Source of the DNA: an uncultured Prevotellaceae bacterium
GTDB taxonomy: Bacteria > Bacteroidota > Bacteroidia > Bacteroidales > Muribaculaceae
DNA length: 64,000 bases
Direction: 5' to 3'
NCBI GenBank assembly: GCA_900318205.1
Contig: ONJS01000003.1
Coordinates: forward strand, 1-64,000
Positions 1 to 8,888 of the stretch are shown one piece after another. Positions within the stretch are counted from its first letter, which is position 1, and the number at the start of each line of letters is the position of its first letter. The notes beneath the pieces are model-generated. The model was not told where the DNA came from, did no database searches, and saw only the letters and a program-made list of their open reading frames with translations. The position numbers and the translations under genes were made by a program.

Positions 1-141
1 TTCCACAAGCAACTTGGCAAAGACGTCGTGCACAACGTCCTTGCTGTCGTCATCGTCGTGCAACAGCAGGTAAGCCAGCCGATGCATCGCGCTGTAATGC
101 TGCCTGAATAGCCGTTCGATATGTCTTTCTCTGTCTGTCAT
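1..141 (-). CDS. RNA polymerase sigma factor, ECF/sigma-70 type (5' part only)
   Basis: The reverse strand from an ATG at 141 reads without a stop to the window edge, giving 47 residues that begin MTDRERHIERLFRQHYSAMH and go on through RLAYLLL and KDVVHDVFAKLL. This is the pattern of sigma-70 region 2.1-2.2 (tyrosine-anchored helix, then a D-V-V-x-D-V-F core-binding helix) found at the N-terminus of ECF sigma factors, where R-x-A-Y-x-L-L is followed by A-x-D-V-V-Q-E-V-F. Region 4 lies outside the window. In Bacteroidales such factors are often paired with an anti-sigma factor or a TonB-dependent receptor; neither is visible here. No clear promoter box was found upstream. Confidence 0.72.
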   Translation of the reverse strand, partial: MTDRERHIERLFRQHYSAMHRLAYLLLHDDDDSKDVVHDVFAKLLVE

Positions 142-195
142 ACACTCTATATACACACAGAAACCGATTTTTTAAACCCCTAAAGTGATTTTTTT

Positions 196-231
196 GTAAA
201 AAAACAACCGCCCGTGGGTGGGGACGGGCGG
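196..231 (-). terminator. Rho-independent terminator of the ABC exporter operon
   Basis: CCGCCCGT at 208-215 pairs with ACGGGCGG at 224-231 across an 8-nt loop. On the reverse strand the hairpin runs into a T-rich tract (complement of 196-204). It lies 25 bases beyond the stop codon of the downstream exporter subunit. Confidence 0.8.
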
Positions 232-255
232 ATTAATGTGAATTTCTGACGACAT

Positions 256-2175
256 TTAACTGGTGATTTCGCCGCCGGTATAGAGTTGATAGTACTTGCC
301 CTTGGCGGCGAGAAGTTCGTCGTGGGTGCCTCGTTCGATGATGCGGCCGCGTTCCAGGACGATAATGCAGTCGCTGTTGCGGACGGTTGAGAGGCGGTGG
401 GCGATGACAAACGTCGTGCGACCTTTCATCAGGGAGTCCATGCCACGTTGCACGAGGGTCTCAGTGCGTGTGTCAATGCTGCTGGTTGCCTCGTCGAGGA
501 TGAGCATGGGCGGGTCGGCTACTGCCGCACGAGCAATGGCAAGCAACTGCCGCTCACCTTGACTGAGGTTGCCGCCATCGGCATTGAGCACAGTGTGATA
601 GCCGTCACTCAGGCGGCGGATGAAACCGTCGGCATTGACCAGTTTAGCCGCCTCGATGCATTCCTGGTCGGTGGCTGTAAGACGTCCATAACGGATGTTA
701 TCCAATACGGTGCCCGTAAACAAGTGGGTCTCCTGCAAGACCATACCCAAGCCATGACGAAGGTCACGCTTTCTGATGTCGTTAACGTCGATACCATCAA
801 GCAGGATTTTGCCGTCCTGTATGTCGTAGAAGCGGTTGATCAGGTTGGTAATCGTTGTCTTACCTGCACCAGTGCCACCGACAAATGCGATCTTCTGGTC
901 GGGCATCGCATCGATATCAATGTCAAAGAGCACCTGTTTTTCCTCATTATAGCCAAAGTCCACATTGTTGAATTTGACTCTACCTGATACCTTGACATAA
1001 CGCAATTTACCTCCTTCCAAAGGAATTTTCCAAGCCCAAATTCCCGTGTGATGGTTGCAGGGATGCAACAGGCCATCTATTCCGCGCTTGGCATTGACCA
1101 GTTTGACCTGACCGGCATCGGCTTCAGGTTGCTCATCCATCAACTTAAAGATACGATCAGCACCGACCGAGGCATTCAGCACGCTGTTGATTTCCTGACT
1201 GATGCTGGCAATGGGACGGGCAAAGCTCTTGTTCAACGTGAGGAATGCCACCAGTGTACCCAGTGTCATGCCGGTGTGGCCATTGAGGATGAGCCATGCA
1301 CCCAGCACGCCCATGAGCACATAACTCAAGTGACCCAGGTTGCCATTGACGGGCATGACAATATTACTGATGCGGTTGGCATCGTAGGTGTTGCTGCGCA
1401 GTTCCTCGTTGATAACCTCAAACTGCTGGATAGCCTTTTCCTCATGGCAGAAGACCTTGACAACCTTTTGCCCTGTCATCATCTCCTCAATAAAGCCGTT
1501 GACCTCGGCGAGTTTCTGCTGTTGTACACGGAAGTGCTTGCGCGACCGCTTGCCCAGCCAAGTTGTGGACCAAGCCATAATGAGCGCCATAACGATGGAC
1601 AAGATAGTCATGGGGACACTCATCACAATCATGCTGGCGAAGGTAATACCCAAGGTAATCAGCGAGTTAAAAGCCTGAGGCAAACTGTTGGAAATCATCT
1701 GGCGCAAGGTGTCCACATCATTGGTATAGTTGGACATCACGTTGCCGTGTGCATGGGTGTCGAAGTACTTGATGGGCAACGACTGCATGTGTTCAAACAT
1801 GCTTTTGCGCAGTTTCAACATCGTGCCTTGGGTCACGTTGATCATCAAGCGGCTGTGCAGATAGGAACACAAGGCACCAAACGCGAGAACAATGCCCAGT
1901 TTAACCAACGTCTCGGCCAATGGGCCGTAATCAGGATGCGCCTGACCGACCAAAGGCGTGATATAGTCATCAATCAGAGTGCGGGTGAATAGGGTAGAGG
2001 CGAGGGTAGTGCACGCTGTCACCACGATACACACTGCTACTGCAAGGAATGAGAACTTATAGTTCTTCATCACGATCTTAAACAGGCGCCACAGGGTGCT
2101 GCGCTTGTTCACACCAGTGGTATCTTCCACCACATGTCGTCCGTGTCCTCCTCCGGGTGCTCCTGGCATTCTCAT
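256..2175 (-). CDS. Heterodimeric ABC exporter, subunit with the canonical catalytic site
   Basis: Type IV ABC exporter half-transporter of 639 residues: six membrane helices over about 40-330 and a nucleotide-binding domain over 400-639. Visible motifs are Walker A GGTGAGKTT near 433-441, a non-standard signature LSQGE near 537-541, Walker B MLILDE with the catalytic glutamate near 562, and the switch histidine in IAHRLS near 593. A linker of about 40 residues (355-395) separates the two parts. Its ATG overlaps the TGA of the upstream subunit (ATGA at 2172-2175), so the two are translationally coupled and probably form a heterodimer of the LmrCD/TM287-288 kind. The substrate cannot be told from sequence; drugs, lipids or peptides are all possible. 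Confidence 0.93.
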   Translation of the reverse strand: MRMPGAPGGGHGRHVVEDTTGVNKRSTLWRLFKIVMKNYKFSFLAVAVCIVVTACTTLASTLFTRTLIDDYITPLVGQAHPDYGPLAETLVKLGIVLAFGALCSYLHSRLMINVTQGTMLKLRKSMFEHMQSLPIKYFDTHAHGNVMSNYTNDVDTLRQMISNSLPQAFNSLITLGITFASMIVMSVPMTILSIVMALIMAWSTTWLGKRSRKHFRVQQQKLAEVNGFIEEMMTGQKVVKVFCHEEKAIQQFEVINEELRSNTYDANRISNIVMPVNGNLGHLSYVLMGVLGAWLILNGHTGMTLGTLVAFLTLNKSFARPIASISQEINSVLNASVGADRIFKLMDEQPEADAGQVKLVNAKRGIDGLLHPCNHHTGIWAWKIPLEGGKLRYVKVSGRVKFNNVDFGYNEEKQVLFDIDIDAMPDQKIAFVGGTGAGKTTITNLINRFYDIQDGKILLDGIDVNDIRKRDLRHGLGMVLQETHLFTGTVLDNIRYGRLTATDQECIEAAKLVNADGFIRRLSDGYHTVLNADGGNLSQGERQLLAIARAAVADPPMLILDEATSSIDTRTETLVQRGMDSLMKGRTTFVIAHRLSTVRNSDCIIVLERGRIIERGTHDELLAAKGKYYQLYTGGEITS

Positions 2176-3938
2176 GATCGGGCCTCCTTTCTGTTGTCTT
2201 GGGGTTTGTCAAAGTCGCCACCGGCTTCTTCCTGGATGGCACAGATTTCCTGATATATCTTGCATGATTTGAGCAAGTTGCTGTGTGTGTCAAAACCGAC
2301 CATCTTACCATTGTCCAGCACAAGGATGCGGTCACAATCCTTGATGCTGCTGATGCGCTGAGCGATAATGATCTTAGTCATTTCGGGAAGATTGTTGCGC
2401 AAGGCAGCACGGATGCGGGCGTCGGTCGTGTTGTCACAGGCGCTGGTGCTGTCATCCAGCACCATCACCTTGGGCTTTTTTAGTAGTGCCCGGGCTATAC
2501 ACAGACGTTGTTTCTGGCCACCAGAGACATTGGCTCCGCCTTGTTCAATACGGGTCTCGTAGCCGTCGGGCATCTCCATGATAAACTCGTCGGCACACGC
2601 AGTGCGGCACGCCTGGCGGCATTGCTCAAGCGTCGCATGCTCGTCGCCCCAACGCAGGTTGTCTAGAATTGTGCCTGTAAATAGCACATTCTTCTGCAGG
2701 ACTACCGAGACATTATTTCGCAGGGTTTCAAGGTCATAGGTGTTGACATTGTTGCCTCCAATAAGCACTTCGCCCTTGGAAGCATCGTAAAGACGGCTCA
2801 CGAGATTAATCAATGACGACTTGCCACTACCTGTACCACCTATCACACCAATGGATTCACCACTGGCAATGTGCAGGTCGATATCGTTCAGGGCATATTC
2901 GCCGCTACCGCCCTTGTAGGCAAAATAAACGTGGTTGAAATCAATGGAACCGTCAGGAATCTCGGTGATGGCATCCTCGGGATTGACAATGTCTGGAATT
3001 TCGTTAATTACCTGAGCGACACGCTGTCCACTTGCAAGACTTTGAGTAATAGTCACAAAAATCATGCTCAACATCATCAGTGACATCAAGATGGTCATGA
3101 CATAGGTGAACAGGGATGTCAACTGGCCCGTGGTAAGGTTGCCGGCAACGATGAATTGGGCGCCATACCACGAGATGGCGATAATGCAGCCATAAACCAC
3201 CATATTCATCAGCGGGCGGTTAAGTGCCATCAGGCTCTCGGCCTTCACATTGAGGTCATAAAGATGCTTGGCAGCTTTCCAGAACTTGGCATTTTCATGA
3301 TCCTCGCGAACAAATGCCTTCACGACACGAATTCCCGAGACATTCTCTTGGACAACACCATTCAAGACATCATATTGCTTGAATACAAGAGCAAACATCT
3401 TGGATACCTTGCTGATAATCAATGCCAATATCACACCAAGCACCACACTAGCGACGATGAAAATCAGGCTCAGTTGCGGACTGATCACAAAACACATCAC
3501 AATGCTTGACAAGAGATTGAACGGTGCTCGTACCGAGGTGCGGATAATCTGTTGATAGGCATTCTGGAGGTTGGTTACATCGGTCGTCATTCGGGTAACC
3601 AGACCCGAAGTGCTGTACTTGTCAATATCACTGAAAGCAAAGCGCTGAATGTTCTTATACATGGCATCACGCAGGTTACAAGCAAAGCCTGATGAGGCGT
3701 AAGAAGCATATCTACCTGCCATGATTGCTGCCATCATACTGAAGAACGCCATGACAAGCATAATGACTCCGTATTTATAGACACTTGGCATGTGACCGGC
3801 ACTGATGCCATTGTCGATGAGTTTGGCAGTAACAAACGGTATAAGAACATCAAGCACGACCTCAAGCATAATAAAGACTGGAGTCAGCAATGATGCCGTT
3901 TTGTACTGTTTGACTTGTTTGAGTAGTGTTTTTAGCAT
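2172..3938 (-). CDS. Heterodimeric ABC exporter, subunit with the degenerate ATP site
   Basis: Partner half-transporter of 588 residues. The nucleotide-binding domain has Walker A GGTGSGKSS near 367 and a standard VSGGQ signature near 471, but the catalytic glutamate is aspartate (VMVLDDSTS, about residue 496) and the switch histidine is glutamine (IIAQRIS, about 527). Those substitutions mark the degenerate ATP site of heterodimeric exporters. The ATG at 3938 is preferred over one at 3986 because a -7 box (TAACTTTG, reverse strand of 3965-3972) lies between them, which puts the upstream codon outside the transcript. First gene of a two-gene operon with the downstream subunit. Confidence 0.92.
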   Translation of the reverse strand: MLKTLLKQVKQYKTASLLTPVFIMLEVVLDVLIPFVTAKLIDNGISAGHMPSVYKYGVIMLVMAFFSMMAAIMAGRYASYASSGFACNLRDAMYKNIQRFAFSDIDKYSTSGLVTRMTTDVTNLQNAYQQIIRTSVRAPFNLLSSIVMCFVISPQLSLIFIVASVVLGVILALIISKVSKMFALVFKQYDVLNGVVQENVSGIRVVKAFVREDHENAKFWKAAKHLYDLNVKAESLMALNRPLMNMVVYGCIIAISWYGAQFIVAGNLTTGQLTSLFTYVMTILMSLMMLSMIFVTITQSLASGQRVAQVINEIPDIVNPEDAITEIPDGSIDFNHVYFAYKGGSGEYALNDIDLHIASGESIGVIGGTGSGKSSLINLVSRLYDASKGEVLIGGNNVNTYDLETLRNNVSVVLQKNVLFTGTILDNLRWGDEHATLEQCRQACRTACADEFIMEMPDGYETRIEQGGANVSGGQKQRLCIARALLKKPKVMVLDDSTSACDNTTDARIRAALRNNLPEMTKIIIAQRISSIKDCDRILVLDNGKMVGFDTHSNLLKSCKIYQEICAIQEEAGGDFDKPQDNRKEARS

Positions 3939-3964
3939 CGTGAATTTGGATATGATTAGACCAA

Positions 3965-3972
3965 CAAAGTTA
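3965..3972 (-). promoter_or_regulatory. Bacteroidetes -7 box for the ABC exporter operon
   Basis: The reverse strand reads TAACTTTG, an exact TAnnTTTG match, 26 bases upstream of the chosen start codon. No clear -33 TTTG was found at the usual 19-21 base spacing. Confidence 0.6.
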
Positions 3973-4859
3973 CAAATAAATCTCATTATTTATAGGCACT
4001 TCTTGCCACGAAATAGCAATAAACTGGCATTTCCAGTAAGAAATAATGCAGAAAGACAAATATAAATTATTAGATTAAATATTATATTATAATATATTTT
4101 AAATCAATGATTTAGCATGATAATATTATATAAAATCGGTAGGGTAGAGGCTCTTATGTGTTGGAAGCCATCATCGAATCGTTATAAACTGAAAGAAAAA
4201 CTGAAAAACCATATTCAATAATCACTTTATATTTAGTTATTTAAACCACAATATACCAATTATTTATATCAATTCTAGTTCAAATTTAAAACATTAAATA
4301 CCATCAATCATTACTTTTCCTGTTCATGATGGTGTGACGAGTAGCAGATAACGAGTTTTTTACTTAGACTATTACTTGAACAACCAGGATTAAAACAATT
4401 ATTACAAATCAATATAGGTACACGCATTTGTCGTTTGGTTCTGTTCCTGGCATTCAGGTGGGATACAAAACTAAACAATGATCATCAAATGGCGCTGAAA
4501 ATTTTTCTCGTTATTGATGAAGTCACAATGTAATGATGACGACATCGGTATTAATACTGGGTTCATGCGCAATTTTTCTGTTGAGTAAACTCTGCGAGAA
4601 TCAAATTTTCTTATGCCATCTTGTATCTCATCAAAATACCACAAAGATTTCAACTCATTTTATATGATAAAAGGGTAATTTCTTTTCTTGTAGTTGCTAT
4701 ATATTTAAACTGAATGAGTTATCTTCAATCCACACGAATTAAAATAAATATTGATATTATGTTAAATAAAATATAGGTATATTAAAAGTGTTATATCCCC
4801 CATCAAAAGGATAAAGGAATCAGGAAGAAGAAAAGAAAGGTGAAAAGAATTATGACAGG
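3973..4859. other. AT-rich intergenic stretch without a supported gene
   Basis: About 890 bases of markedly AT-rich DNA between the exporter operon and the lepA-helicase operon, much poorer in G+C than the genes on either side. The longest reading frame is a 60-codon frame on the reverse strand at 4471-4653. It resembles no family I recognise and lacks a convincing start region. I see no hairpin terminator, tRNA or long repeat. It may be a decayed gene or a leftover of horizontal transfer. Confidence 0.5.
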
Positions 4860-6944
4860 TTATTTCTTTTTTCTTTTGGCAGACTTATAGAGTGCTTTAC
4901 GCAATCGTTCGGCAATTTCCTGCTCATCCTCAGCCAAGTCATCAAGACCGATCTTCTCATAAATGCTTTGAAGGTGGTCATGGGGCTCCGGACGTTTTTT
5001 ATCGGCTTTAGCTGCTTTCTTGTAGGATTTAATTGCTTCGGGGATATCGCGCATCTTCTCCATCAATTCAGCCATTACCATATGAGCCTGATAACAGTTC
5101 TTGTCCAACTCGAGGGCCTTTTTCAACTCATCTTCAGCACTCTCAAGTTGGTCAAGTGTCATCAACAGAGCGGCTTTACCAATCATAGCATCGATACAAT
5201 CTGGCATGATGCGAAGCGCCTTGTTGTAATTGGCCAAAGCGGAACGAATGGCAATATCGTCCAAACGCTTGCCGTAGTGTACACTACCCTCTCCCACTAC
5301 CCCACTCTCGTCAAGAGCCAAAGCCTGGTCACCCATTGCTACATATTCCAAAGCAAGGCTATGTAATGTTTTCTTCTGACTCTCAATGACTTCCTTCAAT
5401 CGCTCAATCGTACGTAATTGTCTCTTGAAAGAGTTTAATTTCTTGGAAATCAGACGTTTTACCGCTTCGTTCTGCAACTCATCCTTGATCTTCATCGCAT
5501 CAGCGAAGTAATTCACACAATCTTCATACTCATGGTGATCAAATGCATGGATTGCTCGCCTATACAACTGATTGGCACGTTCTTGCTCCATCGCCTCATT
5601 AATGAGTTGGCGATTATTGAATTGGCGGCTGAATTCCACTACTGCAGGATTCACAATAATATCCCTCTCACTCAGCGGTTTAAGCAGTGTGATACCCTCC
5701 AATGAGGTGCAACGCGAAAGTGCAACATACGTTTGTCCGCCCGTGAATGCCCCGCCAGCAAAATCAATGACCACTCGACTAAACGTGAGTCCCTGGCTGC
5801 GGTGAACCGTCAGTGCCCATGCAGGTTTGAGAGGTAGCTGTGAGAAAGAACCAAGGACTTTCTCCTCCACCTTCTTTTCTTTCTCATTATAGGAGTACTG
5901 CATGTTCTCCCAGATTTCCCATTCCACCTGCATCTCGGCTCCGTTTTCAAGAGCCACATAGACCGATTGATCGCTTAAACGTGTTATACGACCGATAGTC
6001 CCGTTACACCATCTACCCTGTTTATCGTTTCGGATAAAGATGACCTGTGCACCCTCTTTCAACGCCAGTTGGAAAGCGGTCGGCAAACTGTTCTCAGGGA
6101 AATCGCCCTCAATGACACCTTCATAAACAAATTCAGGTGTCTTTAATGCTTTCATGTGCTCATCGTTGATAGAATCCACCGTATCACGACGAGTAGCCAG
6201 CGTGATGGCAAATTCACCGTTTACCTCTTGATAATCAGGATTGCATCGTTGGTTAAGGCGACTCATATCGGCAGGTGTGGCACGATTGATGCGCACACGA
6301 TCGAGCAAGGCAATGAAGTCACTATCACTCTGGCGGTAGATCTTGCGCAACTCTATAGGAACCAGATTAATCTGTTCAAAGGCACGCGCATTGAAAAAGA
6401 AGAAATTCCTGTAGTATCGCCGCAGGATATCTCGGGTGTCATGAGTGACCACCGGCTCCAACTGGAAGATGTCTCCCACAAACAGCAACTGTTTCCCGCC
6501 AAATGGTTCGCGCATATTGCCCGAATAGACCCGCAGTACTCGGTCCACAAAGTCAATAATATCGGCACGCACCATTGAAATCTCATCAATGATAATGAGT
6601 TCCAGCTGTTGGATAAGTTTAACCTTTTCCTTGGTGTACCGCAACATCTTGCGCATCCTCGCCGGATTGGCATAGTCCGGATCATCAGGCACCATGGGCT
6701 TGAACGGAATCTTGAAGAAAGAGTGCATCGTCTGTCCACCCACGTTGACAGCGGCAATGCCCGTCGGTGCCAGCACCACGGTTTTCTTCTTGGTATTGTC
6801 ACGGATGTATTTCAGGAAAGTGCTCTTACCCGTTCCTGCCTTTCCAGTAAGGAACACCGAACGGTGGGTATGTTGCAGCACATCCCAAGCATCCTGGAAT
6901 TCAGGATTGTTGAGGTCAATATTTTGCAGTTCGTCGTTTGCCAC
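4860..6944 (-). CDS. PIF1-like helicase with C-terminal TPR domain
   Basis: Protein of 694 residues. The N-terminal half is a superfamily 1B helicase of the PIF1/RecD type: Walker A GKAGTGKST at 34-42, the APTGIAA motif near 60, Walker B IIIDEISM at 117-124, the VGDIFQLEPV motif near 156, and late motifs TVHRSQGLTF and ALSRCTS. From about residue 450 the protein is helical with tandem TPR-like units (ALANYNKALRIMPDCIDAMI, SAEDELKKALELD, AIKSYKKAAKADKKRPEPH) and a lysine-rich end. It starts 21 bases after the lepA stop and shares its operon. The helicase half should unwind DNA or RNA-DNA hybrids; the TPR half suggests a protein partner, which cannot be named. Confidence 0.88.
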   Translation of the reverse strand: MANDELQNIDLNNPEFQDAWDVLQHTHRSVFLTGKAGTGKSTFLKYIRDNTKKKTVVLAPTGIAAVNVGGQTMHSFFKIPFKPMVPDDPDYANPARMRKMLRYTKEKVKLIQQLELIIIDEISMVRADIIDFVDRVLRVYSGNMREPFGGKQLLFVGDIFQLEPVVTHDTRDILRRYYRNFFFFNARAFEQINLVPIELRKIYRQSDSDFIALLDRVRINRATPADMSRLNQRCNPDYQEVNGEFAITLATRRDTVDSINDEHMKALKTPEFVYEGVIEGDFPENSLPTAFQLALKEGAQVIFIRNDKQGRWCNGTIGRITRLSDQSVYVALENGAEMQVEWEIWENMQYSYNEKEKKVEEKVLGSFSQLPLKPAWALTVHRSQGLTFSRVVIDFAGGAFTGGQTYVALSRCTSLEGITLLKPLSERDIIVNPAVVEFSRQFNNRQLINEAMEQERANQLYRRAIHAFDHHEYEDCVNYFADAMKIKDELQNEAVKRLISKKLNSFKRQLRTIERLKEVIESQKKTLHSLALEYVAMGDQALALDESGVVGEGSVHYGKRLDDIAIRSALANYNKALRIMPDCIDAMIGKAALLMTLDQLESAEDELKKALELDKNCYQAHMVMAELMEKMRDIPEAIKSYKKAAKADKKRPEPHDHLQSIYEKIGLDDLAEDEQEIAERLRKALYKSAKRKKK

Positions 6945-6965
6945 AAGTTCCCTGCAATAAGGACG

Positions 6966-8753
6966 TTAATCAAGTTTAAGGACGGCAAGGAATGCCTTCT
7001 GAGGCACTTGAACGGTACCGATCTGCTTCATGCGCTTCTTACCGGCTTTCTGCTTCTCAAGCAGTTTGCGCTTACGGCTCACGTCACCACCGTAGCACTT
7101 GGCAGTCACATCCTTGCGCACCTGTTTCACCGTCTCGCGAGCGACAATCTTGGCGCCGATAGCTGCCTGAATGGCAATGTCGTACTGCTGACGCGGAATC
7201 AGTTCCTTAAGTTTTTCGCACATACGACGTCCCAACGATACCGCATTGTCCACATGCGTCAGTGTGCTCAAGGCATCAACGGGCTGACCGTTAAGCAGAA
7301 TATCCAGCTTGATCAGCTTGGACTCGCGGTAGCCATTGATGTAATAATCAAACGAAGCGTAACCCTTGCTGATGCTCTTGAGTTTGTCATAGAAGTCAAT
7401 CACAATCTCGCCCAAGGGTATATCGAATGTCAGTTCCAGACGGTTGCCTGAGATGTATTCCTGTTTCGCCAATTCACCACGCTTGGAAAGACACAGGGTG
7501 ATGATGGGTCCCATGTATTCACTCTGGGTAATGATGGAAGCGCGGATGTAGGGCTCTTCGATATGCTCAATGATAGCGATATCGGGCAAGCCTGCCGGAT
7601 TGTGCACCTCGGTCATGCCACCCTTCTTATCATACACCTTATAAGATACGTTGGGCACGGTGGTTATCACCTCCATGTTGAACTCACGGCTCAAGCGTTC
7701 CTGCACAATTTCCATGTGCAACAAGCCCAGGAAGCCGCAACGGAAACCAAAGCCCAGTGCAACCGATGACTCGGGAGTAAACGTCAAAGCCGCATCGTTG
7801 AGCTGCAGTTTCTCCAATGAGGCGCGCAGGTTCTCAAAATCCTCGGGATCAATAGGATAAACACCGGCAAACACCATCGGCTTCACTTCCTGGAAGCCCT
7901 CAATAGCTTTCTCGCAGGGTCGCTGCACATGGGTAATGGTATCACCCACCCTAACCTCGGTTGAGTTCTTAATACCAGAGATGATATAACCCACATTGCC
8001 AGCGGAGAGGCGATCACACGGCTGCTGGCGCAACTTGAGCACACCCAATTCATCGATATTATACTCCTTCTCAGTATTGACAAACTTCACAAAGTCACCC
8101 TTAGCGATGGAGCCGTTCAATATCTTGAAATAAACGATAATGCCACGGAAAGAATTGAATACCGAGTCAAAGATCAACGCCTGAAGCGGAGCCTCGGGGT
8201 CGCCTTCAGGAGCGGGGATGCGGTCGACGATGGCATCCAGAATAGCGGGCACGCCTTCACCCGTGCGAGCACTGCAACGGATGATGTCACTGGGGTCACA
8301 ACCCAAGAGTTCAACGATCTCGTCCTCCACCTCGTCGGGGTGAGCGCTATCCATGTCAATCTTATTGATGACAGGGATGATTTCCAGGCCATTGTCAATG
8401 GCCATATAAAGGTTGGAAATCGTTTGAGCCTGTACACCCTGGGTAGCATCCACCACCAGGAGAGCACCTTCACAGGCGGCAATCGAGCGTGACACCTCAT
8501 AGGAGAAGTCCACGTGTCCCGGGGTGTCAATCAGGTTAAGGGTATATTTCTGGCCATCCTTCAAGTAATCCATCTGGATGGCGTGGCTCTTAATGGTGAT
8601 GCCGCGCTCGCGCTCAAGGTCCATATCATCAAGCACCTGGGCCTGCATATCCTTGCCGGCGACAGTATTGGTGACCTCAAGCAGGCGGTCGGCTAGTGTA
8701 CTCTTGCCGTGGTCAATGTGAGCCACGATGCAGAAGTTGCGTATTGTCTTCAT
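6966..8753 (-). CDS. lepA: Elongation factor 4 (LepA), back-translocating ribosomal GTPase
   Basis: The 595-residue product matches the usual LepA length. It carries the translational GTPase G1 motif AHIDHGKST near 11-19, G2/G3 with RERGITIK and DTPGHVDF, and G4 NKID. The LepA-specific C-terminal region contains [14 protein letters not shown] and ends with [10 protein letters not shown]. LepA binds ribosomes and helps remodel stalled or mis-assembled complexes. It heads the operon with the TPR helicase and is divergent from the secreted transglutaminase-like gene. Confidence 0.97.
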   Translation of the reverse strand: MKTIRNFCIVAHIDHGKSTLADRLLEVTNTVAGKDMQAQVLDDMDLERERGITIKSHAIQMDYLKDGQKYTLNLIDTPGHVDFSYEVSRSIAACEGALLVVDATQGVQAQTISNLYMAIDNGLEIIPVINKIDMDSAHPDEVEDEIVELLGCDPSDIIRCSARTGEGVPAILDAIVDRIPAPEGDPEAPLQALIFDSVFNSFRGIIVYFKILNGSIAKGDFVKFVNTEKEYNIDELGVLKLRQQPCDRLSAGNVGYIISGIKNSTEVRVGDTITHVQRPCEKAIEGFQEVKPMVFAGVYPIDPEDFENLRASLEKLQLNDAALTFTPESSVALGFGFRCGFLGLLHMEIVQERLSREFNMEVITTVPNVSYKVYDKKGGMTEVHNPAGLPDIAIIEHIEEPYIRASIITQSEYMGPIITLCLSKRGELAKQEYISGNRLELTFDIPLGEIVIDFYDKLKSISKGYASFDYYINGYRESKLIKLDILLNGQPVDALSTLTHVDNAVSLGRRMCEKLKELIPRQQYDIAIQAAIGAKIVARETVKQVRKDVTAKCYGGDVSRKRKLLEKQKAGKKRMKQIGTVQVPQKAFLAVLKLD

Positions 8754-8791
8754 TCCGATAGGTGATGTCGTGTTTTTTTGTTTCTGGGGTG

Positions 8792-8799
8792 CAAAGATA
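8792..8799 (-). promoter_or_regulatory. Bacteroidetes -7 box for lepA
   Basis: The reverse strand reads TATCTTTG (TAnnTTTG), giving a leader of about 35 bases before the lepA ATG. It lies back to back with the promoter of the divergent gene. Confidence 0.6.
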
Positions 8800-8853
8800 G
8801 TGATTTTTTTCTACACATTTATCATTTCATGCTGCAAACCGAAAACTTTGTTT

Positions 8854-8861
8854 TACCTTTG
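8854..8861 (+). promoter_or_regulatory. Bacteroidetes -7 box for the transglutaminase-like gene
   Basis: TACCTTTG fits TAnnTTTG and predicts a start about 24 bases before the ATG at 8889. That rules out in-frame ATG codons further upstream. Confidence 0.55.
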
Positions 8862-8888
8862 CGAGTGAAAATCAATAATCAACACAAG

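Noticed and set aside
4471-4653. A 60-codon frame in the AT-rich islet
   Set aside because: No recognisable family, no promoter and composition expected by chance in AT-rich DNA.
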